NCBI RefSeq assembly: GCF_014633365.1
Contig: NC_068352.1
Location: 24,833,310-24,897,309 of the forward strand
Reading direction: 5' to 3'
Origin: Diospyros lotus
Taxonomy: Eukaryota; Streptophyta; Magnoliopsida; Ericales; Ebenaceae
Length of the DNA stretch: 64,000 bases
The notes below the pieces were generated by a model. That model searched no databases and was not told the DNA's origin. It was given only the letters and a program-made list of their open reading frames with translations. Positions 57,542 to 64,000 of this stretch are shown here, piece after piece. Every line of letters starts with the position of its first letter. Position 1 is the stretch's first letter. The position numbers and the translations under genes are program-made.

Positions 57542-57747
57542 ATGGCAGGAAAGGTCCCATCTAGTGAGACATCTTCTGCAACCTCTCCGATCAACCATCA
57601 TGGATCCATTATTCCAGCAGCAATGGATAGCCAATCCCTCCAGATCACATAGCACAAGTTAAATGGGGCCAACTATAGGGAATGGTCACAATCTGTGCTG
57701 TTAGTTGTTAGAGGGAAAGGTGAAGAAGGCTATCTAACCGGTATTAT
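57542..57747 (+). pseudogene. Copia 2 gag, 5' part
   Basis: ATG at 57542 (MAGKVPSSETSSATSPINHH), a stop after DSQSLQIT, then HKLNGANYREWSQSVLLVVR and GEEGYLTGI, where the LINE interrupts it. Continues at 61019. Confidence 0.85.
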
Positions 57748-57787
57748 AACAACAACAACAACAACAACATATCTGGCCTTTATCCCA

Positions 57788-59575
57788 CTATGTGGGGTCG
57801 GCTACATGAATTCTAGACTTCCATGTATTTCTATCTTTTGTTATATCTTCATTGAGATCCATACACTTCATATCAAACTTTAATGTCTCCCTCAAAGTCT
57901 TCTTAGGTCTGTGTCTACCTCTTTTTTTGATTAATTGTTCCATTTCATCAACTCTCCTCACATGAGTGTCTCTTGGTCTCCTTCTCACATGACCAAACCA
58001 TCTTAGTCTAGTCTCTCTCATCTTCTCCTCTATTGGCACTACTCCTATCTTATTACGAATAACTTCATTTCTAATTTTATCTTTTCTTGTATGGCCGCAC
58101 ATCCATCTTAACATCCTCATCTCCGCTATACTCGTCTTTTGCTCATGTTGGTATTTGACTGCCCAACATTCTGAGCCGTACAACAAAACTGGTCTTATAG
58201 CTGTCCTATAGAATTTTCTTTTCAATTTTAATGGGATTTTACCATCACATAACACCCCTAATGTATTTCTCCATTTTAGCCAACCTGCCTTAATTCTATG
58301 TGTGACATCCTCGTGAATTTCTCTATCTTTTTGAATCACTGATCCCAAATATCGAAAATGGTCTTTTCTTTGTAAGATTTGGTCTTCCAATTTTATTATA
58401 ACATTCTCCACTCTTGCATTCTTACTAAATTTACATTCCATATATTCTGTTTTCTTTCTGCTTAATTTAAATCCCTTAGATTCTAAATTGTTTCTCCATA
58501 ACTCAAGCTTAGTGTTCACTCCTTTTGTTTCATTCACTAACACTATGTCGTCTGCAAATAGCATACACCATAGCACCTCTGTCTGAATATCTTTAGTGAG
58601 TTCATCCATTACTAAAGCAAATAAGTATGGACTTAATGCAGAACCTTGATGCAATCCTATTGTAATTTTAAACGGTTCAGTATCCCCTCCGCATGTTCTG
58701 ACCCTTGTCTCTGCACCATGATACATGTCTTTAAGGGCTTGTATATAGGCTATTCGGACTCCTTTCTTCTCTAAAACCCTCCATAATACTTCTCTAGGGA
58801 CCCTATCATAGGCCTTTTCTAGATCTATAAACACCATATGTAGGTCCTTTTGATGATCCCGATACCTTTCCATTAGACGCCTCAGTAGATATATAGCTTC
58901 CATTGTTGACCTACCGGGTATGAAACCAAACTGATTTTCTGAGACCTCTGTTTCTTTTCTGAGCCTCTGCTCTATTACTCTCTCCCAGAGTTTCATGGTA
59001 TGACTCATTAACTTAATTCCTCTGTAATTTTCACAGTTTTGAACATCTCCTTTGTTCTTATATATAGGGACCAAAGTACTATTCCTCCACTCATCTGACA
59101 TCTTTTTTGATTTAAGAATCGCGTTAAATAATTTCGTTAGCCAGGAGATACCCTTTTCTCCCATGCATTTCCATGCTTCTATTGGTATATTATCCGGTTC
59201 CACCACCTTATGATTTTTCATCTTTTTTAATGCTTGCCTTATTTCATTTGGACTTATGCGTCGATAAAATGTATAGCTCACGTTCCCTTCGAAGTTACTA
59301 AGATGTCCCAACCTAACTCTTGTGTCACCATCATCATTGAATAATTTTGTGAAATACTTCTTCCATCTCTCCTTAATCGCTCCCTCATTCACTAATACAT
59401 TTGGATTTTCATCTTTTATGCATTTCACTTTATTTAAATCCCTTGTTTTTCTTTCTCTTGCTTTAGCTAATTTATATATATCCCTTTCTCCATCTTTTGT
59501 ATCAAGTCGTTTATATAGATTCTCGTATGCTTTTGACCTTGCTTCACTAACAGCTTTTTTTGTTGCCTTTTTTTA
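57788..59575 (-). pseudogene. RTE LINE reverse transcriptase
   Basis: About 546 open codons downstream of a TAA at 59573-59575. RT motifs: [88 protein letters not shown] (catalytic FADD), FRYLGSVI, and the C-terminal YGSECWA and [19 protein letters not shown] of RTE elements. The RT itself is open, but it is separated from the endonuclease by the stop. Confidence 0.93.
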
Positions 59576-60722
59576 TTCTTTATAATTTTTTTGATTTTCT
59601 TCATTGTTGCACTGATATACAGCCTTATAGCAATTTTTCTTATTTTTAATTTTCAATTGCACTTCTTCATTCCACCACCAAGACTCCTTAAGGTTAGGAG
59701 CTCTACCATTTGTCTCTCTAAGCACTACCTTTGCTGTGTTTCTCAGGGCATTGGCCATTTCTCTCCACATTTGGTTTGTTTGTCCTTCTCTATTCCATTC
59801 TCTTCTACCCCTTAATTTTTCTTTGAAGATTAGTTGTTTCTCCCCTTTTAAATTCCACCACCTGATTCTTGGATTTTGTTTTATGTGATTTTTTCTCTTC
59901 CAATTTCTTACTTGGACGTCAAGTACTAGAAGTCTATGTTGAGTAGTCAAACACTCTCCTGGTATTACCTTACAATCCCTACAACATACCCGGTCCTCTT
60001 GTCTCATGAGGAAGTAATCTATTTGGGTGCTTGATGTGACATTTTTATATGTGATTAAGTGTTCGTCCCGGTTTTTGAACCTAGTATTGGTTATGATGAG
60101 CCCATATGCCATTGCAAAATCTAGAATAGACTTACCCTCATTATTAATTTCCCCGAATCCATACCCTCCATGTACCTCTCTATAGCCGTTTCCGTCTCTA
60201 CCCACGTGACCATTTAAGTCACCTCCTATAATCACTTTCTCTTCTCTTGATATCATTTGTATGAGTCCCTCTAGGTCTCCCTAGAATTTTGCTTTTATCT
60301 CATCACCTAACCCCGCTTGTGGTGCATATGTACTAAAGATATTCATAGTCATTCTTCCTAGAATAACCTTCACTATAATAATCCTATCGCCTATTCTCTT
60401 TACATCCGCTACCTCATCTACTAAGCTTTTATCCATAATGATCCCCACTCCATTTTTTGCTCGATCATTTCCTGTGTACCATATTTTATATCCATTTTCT
60501 GACAAAGTTTTTGCTTTTTCCCTACCCATGAAGGCACATAATATTAATCTTTCTCCTAATCATCACATCTACCACTTCCATAGCTTTGCCTGTTAATGTT
60601 CCTATGTTCCATGACCCAATCCTTAATCTATGATTTTGTTTTTGGCTTTGACTTTGAATTTGATTTTGTTTTTGGTTTTGGTTTTGATTTTGATTTTGTT
60701 TTTGGTTTTGATTTTGATTTTG
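59576..60722 (-). pseudogene. RTE LINE apurinic-type endonuclease, broken
   Basis: RLRIGSWNIGTLTGKAMEVV, DVMIRRKINIMCL, then a small deletion and frameshift at about 60525, then GREKAKTLSENGYKIWYTGN, NGVGIIMDKSLVDEV, VFSTYAPQ-like NIFSTYAPQAG, a TAG at 60281-60283, then IIGGDLNGHVGRDGNG and STQIDYFLMRQEDR. The deletion removes the QETKW-type segment with the catalytic Glu. Upstream codons form a Gln/Asn/Lys-rich run from a TTTTGATTTTG microsatellite (60640-60725). Confidence 0.88.
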
Positions 60723-61035
60723 ATGTTGGACTAATTTCTTTACCCACATCCGTCTAAGCAAATGCGGGAACCCTTGCTCATTTGTCACTACATCTAGGCG
60801 CTGATGTAGCGGTCCTAGCTCATTTGACACTGCACGCGGGCAGTGTAGCGCGTCGCTATGAAGGGTTACGCCCACGCCCAAACGTTTTTTTCATAATTTG
60901 TCTAGAGTTCATGTTTTGGATCCGACTAAATTTTACGTTGGCTGTCGGCTATCTAACACAAGTCTCCTCCTTTATCCGGGCTTGGGACTGGCAGTGGATA
61001 ACATCCCCAGGCGGAGTTTATCTAACTGGTATTAT

Positions 61036-61906
61036 GCCTAAACCAAATTCAGAGGCAGCAACATATGGCATATGGGAAGCTGAGAATGCCACGGTTATGG
61101 CTTGATTAGTGAACTCAATGGAGCCAAAGATAGGAAGGACTTACCTCTTCTACAAGACGGCTTGTGAGATTTGGCAAGCAATCCAAGAAGTCTACTCTGA
61201 TTTGGAGAATACAGCTCAATCATTCCGGGTTAGATCACTCATACGAACAACCAAGCAAGGTACAAACTCAGTCACCGAGTATTTTAATACCTTGACCGAG
61301 TTATGGCAAGAAAGTGATTTATTTCATGAGATTAAATGGGAGTGTGTTGCTGATAGTACAAAATATGAGAAGATGGTAGAGAAGGAGAGAGTGTTTGACT
61401 TCCTACATGGTTTAAACTCGGATCTAGATGAGGTTAGAGGCAGATTGTTGGGAACAAAACCTTTCCCAACAATGAGAGAAGTATTTGCAGAGGTTAGAAG
61501 GGAAGAGAGCCGGAAGAAGGTGATGTTCTCGGGCTTAGGGCAGTCTAACAATGAGGTCTATTCTTCAGCCTCAGCCCTAAGTAGTTTCCGAGGAAAGCCA
61601 TATGCTGTAACTAAAGGAGAGAACACCAAAGAAAAACAATGGTGTGAATATTGCAATCGACCATACCATAATAAGGATACATGTTGGAAAATCCATGGAA
61701 AGCTGGTTGGATGGAAACCAAAAAGTCAAAGAAAAGAAGCACAATCAGCCTATACGATGAAAGCTGAAAAAGGGAGTGCAACAAATTTCAGTCTAATTGC
61801 TGCTCAAATGGAGGATCTACAAAGCTTGCTAAACCAAACCAAGGTGACTCAAATTGAAATCCCGGAGAATCTTAATCCAACAGTCTCTGGCAGGAAAAAG
61901 TACTGA
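61036..61906 (+). pseudogene. Copia 2 gag, 3' part
   Basis: MPKPNSEAATYGIWEAENAT, a TGA at 61103-61105 where copia 1 has Trp, then LVNSMEPKIGRTYLFYKTAC, EYFNTLTELWQESDLFHEIK, FDFLHGLNSDLDEVRGRLLG, and an intact zinc knuckle CEYCNRPYHNKDTC. A frameshift near 61880-61906 leads into the protease frame. Confidence 0.9.
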
Positions 61907-62481
61907 AATATACTCTCTAATGTCTCAAAAATGCCCTACAAACTATTGGATCATAGATACAGGTGCTTCTGATCATATGACAGGTGATCTAAAATTGCTT
62001 TTTGATTATGAAACTTGTGATAAACTGATTAATATTATTATGGCTGATGGTACCACATCATGTGTAAAGGGAAAAGGAACTGTAAATTTTGAAGAATTAT
62101 CCCTTAAATTAGTACTTTATGTGCCAAATCTCCAATGCAACTTACTGTCAGTTAGTAAGTTAACTCAAGATAAAGATTGCATGGTGACTTTTTTCAAAAA
62201 TTGCTGTATTTTTCAGGACCTGACCTCGGGGAGGAAGATTGACAGTGCTGAGATGAGAGGGGGACTTTATCAAACATCAAGAGCATATTATTCTTCTATT
62301 TTTAGGTCATTTATTTCATCTTCCTTATCTATAGTTTCTAATTCAGACTTATTGTTATGGCATCAACGTTTGGGACATCCAAGTTTGGATTATCTTAGAT
62401 GTTTGTATCCTTCGTTTTCTAGCAATAAGATTCAAGATTTCACTTGTGAACATTGCATTCTTGCAAAACAAACCAGAACCT
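61890..62481 (+). pseudogene. Copia 2 protease and integrase zinc region
   Basis: NYWIIDTGASDHMTGDLKLL (protease DTGA), LVLYVPNLQCNLLSVSKLTQ, then LLLWHQRLGHPSLDYLRCLY and DFTCEHCILAKQTRT (HHCC), cut by the solo LTR at 62482. It continues at 63163. Confidence 0.9.
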
Positions 62482-63162
62482 TGTTGAATTTATGGCTAGG
62501 TATGTCACAATTACAGAATATATTTATTGCAAATAAAGCAATAACTCACCAATCCCTAAATTGCAATAATATTTAATGCAATAATTAAAACTGCACAAGC
62601 ACTCCCTCAATATTATAAACAAATATTAGCAACAACTTTAAGATCAAGGGACTGCAAACTGGTGACAAGACGAGGTTGATGGCAACTGAAACAGCCGAAT
62701 CGGAGGGACACAATAGACCGAGTCACGTCTTAGCGCTGTCCTGAAAGCAAGATCGCCCTGCAACTGGCAGCCGGCAGGCTATGGCGAAAGCTTCAGCAGG
62801 ATAAAACGGTCTCTCCAACAGAACGACGGTCTTGAACGATTGGAGCTGGCAGAACTCTATGAAGGAACTTGCTCTCTGAGGTAAATGCAAATACAAGATG
62901 GAACTAGAGAATGTTGGAATGCTTGGATGATGAAGAATGAAACTTGGGCAGCCTTTTATGGTTGCACCAGGGGCTCCCAAGAGCCACAAAATCAATACAA
63001 CAATTAATTAAAATCATAAAACTCATTAAAAGTTGTGACTCTTGGAGCAAATGAAAAGCCTCAAATTTAATTCAAGAAATCAAGTGTGGCTGTTCAAATT
63101 TCTATAAACAACAAATAATAAATCCAACAAATACACTTACACTCACTCACACGGGCCCAACA
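62482..63162. mobile_element. Solo LTR, 681 bp, in copia 2 integrase
   Basis: Starts TGTTGAATTT and ends GGGCCCAACA (TG...CA), flanked by a perfect 5 bp AACCT duplication (62477-62481 and 63163-63167). No coding content. The copia integrase resumes directly after it. Confidence 0.85.
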
Positions 63163-63783
63163 AACCTCTCATCCTAATCATGCTTATAATCCTTCTAAAC
63201 CTTTTCATCTTGTTCATAGTGATATTTGGGGGCCATCTAGAACCTCAAATCTCACTAACACTTGTTGGTTTATCACTTTTATCGATGATCATACACAGAT
63301 ATGTTGGGTTTGACAAATCAGATGCTTATCTTGTATTCCAGAATTTTCATCTCATGATAAAAAATGTCTTTCAAACCCAAATTCATATATTGAGAACTAA
63401 CAATGGAAGAGAATATTTCTCTAATGATTTCAACAAATACCTAAACGAGCATAGTATTTCACCAAAGCTCATGCCCATATACCCCTCAACAAAATGGAAT
63501 AGCTGAGAAAAAGAATCGCCATCTTCTTGAGATAGCAAGAGCTCTTATGTTTACCCATTCAGTTCCGAATTCCTATTGGGGAGAAGCAATATTAATAGCT
63601 GCATATCTCATTAATAGGCTTCCCTCAAAGACTCTAAAGTTTAGGACTCCCTTAGATGTACTTCTTGAAACTTTTCCTCATCATAATAGAGTCCTAAACT
63701 CCCTTACTCCTTGAGTGTTTGGCTGCATTGTTTTTGTTCACAGCAATATGCCAACACTATCCAAGTTGGATCCTAAGTCTACC
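63163..63783 (+). pseudogene. Copia 2 integrase core and C-terminal part, frame-broken
   Basis: Resumes with HLVHSDIWGP-like, CWFITFIDDHTQICWV, NVFQTQIHILRTNNGREYFS, then after a frameshift the NGIAE-KNRHLLEIARALMF segment and NSYWGEAILIAAYLINRLPS. Several frameshifts. It ends at SKLDPKST where a new repeat begins. Confidence 0.85.
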
Positions 63784-64000
63784 CAGTGTTCTAAAACTCG
63801 GCCTGGGCGGCCGCCTAAGCGCTAGGTGGACATTGGCCGCCGTGAATATGGCCTAATCGGCCCCCTTAGGCGTTGACTCGGCTAATCAGGTACTGGGCGG
63901 CGCCTAGTCGGCCAAGGCAGCTGCCTAGCCGCTGTGAACCGCCTGGCCGATTAGGGTTTTTGTTTCCCCTTACCTCTTATCTCTCTCGTCGATTTCCCCT
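63784..64000. mobile_element. Start of another element, cut by the window end
   Basis: From CAGTGTTCTAAAACTCGGCC the copia frame stops and a GC-rich run with repeated GGCGGCCGCCTA / GCCGCCTAGG-type motifs begins. CAGTGTTCTAAAA plus GCCTAGGC motifs are typical of plant non-autonomous DNA elements, in my recollection. The far end is not in the window. Confidence 0.5.

Larger units (their letters stand above)
57748..61018 (-). mobile_element. RTE-type LINE retrotransposon, 3.3 kb
   Basis: Read right to left: endonuclease then reverse transcriptase in one frame, no ORF1, and a 3' tail of GTT repeats (AAC on the plus strand, 57748-57769). Flanked by TATCTAACCGGTATTAT (57731-57747) and TATCTAACTGGTATTAT (61019-61035), a 17 bp target duplication with one mismatch. 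Inserted in copia 2 gag. The architecture fits the plant RTE clade. Confidence 0.93.
57234..63783 (+). mobile_element. Ty1/copia retrotransposon 2 (5' part), with three insertions
   Basis: A second copia on the plus strand. Probable 5' LTR 57234-57465 (TGTTGGAAAAG ... ATTTGTCA), primer site TGGTATCAGAGCC at 57466, gag from 57542, protease, and integrase to 63783. It is interrupted by an RTE LINE (57748-61018), a solo LTR (62482-63162) and a further element from 63784. The gag and integrase are related to copia 1. Its RT and 3' LTR lie beyond the window or are lost. Confidence 0.85.

Overview
This is plant nuclear DNA, most likely from a eudicot. It is AT-rich, with intron-split genes, a nuclear tRNA-Asp, plant-specific families (GAUT galacturonosyltransferase, CC-NB-ARC-LRR immune receptor, F-box/FBA protein, PLS-type PPR protein) and a heavy load of nested transposable elements. 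I cannot name the species. Starts listed here were checked against real ATG codons.

Layout. (1) About 1.2-6.8 kb, minus strand: a three-exon (or longer) gene for a small, probably mitochondrial, single-pass membrane protein; its last codons were not found. A tRNA-Asp(GTC) gene sits just upstream on the same strand. (2) 8.0-15.55 kb, minus strand: a GAUT10-like gene with a 50-codon first exon, a ~6 kb intron holding an imperfect TIR element and tandem duplications, and a 482-codon second exon. (3) 15.6-24.1 kb: gene-poor, with a hAT-like element, the 3' remnant of a second NLR gene, and two copies of a ~190 bp repeat whose third copy lies directly in front of the intact NLR. (4) 24.1-26.8 kb, plus strand: an intact 881-residue CC-NB-ARC-LRR gene. 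(5) 26.8-31.8 kb: AT-rich intergenic DNA with DNA-transposon remnants. (6) 31.85-32.98 kb, plus strand: an intact F-box protein with a duplicated scrap of its own 3' end just downstream. (7) 33.8-35.7 kb: a chimeric LTR element carrying a piece of an oxysterol-binding-protein-related gene. (8) 36.0-39.1 kb: a 3.1 kb solo LTR with an ACAAT target duplication. (9) 40.0-41.05 kb: a TIR element carrying a dead berberine-bridge-enzyme fragment. (10) 44.86-46.15 kb, plus strand: an intact PPR protein. (11) 47.5-64.0 kb: a nest of retroelements. A minus-strand Ty1/copia element (TSD AAAAG) contains a Helitron and a non-autonomous LTR element (TSD TCCTA). A second, plus-strand copia contains an RTE-type LINE (17 bp TSD), a solo LTR (TSD AACCT) and the start of a further element cut by the window end.

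The cellular genes are unrelated housekeeping or defence genes and form no operon or pathway. The most unusual content is the two host-gene captures (an ORP fragment in an LTR element, a BBE fragment in a TIR element), the layered insertions whose order can be read from target duplications and reading frames, and the evidence for a decayed tandem NLR duplication. I found no clearly new biochemical system.
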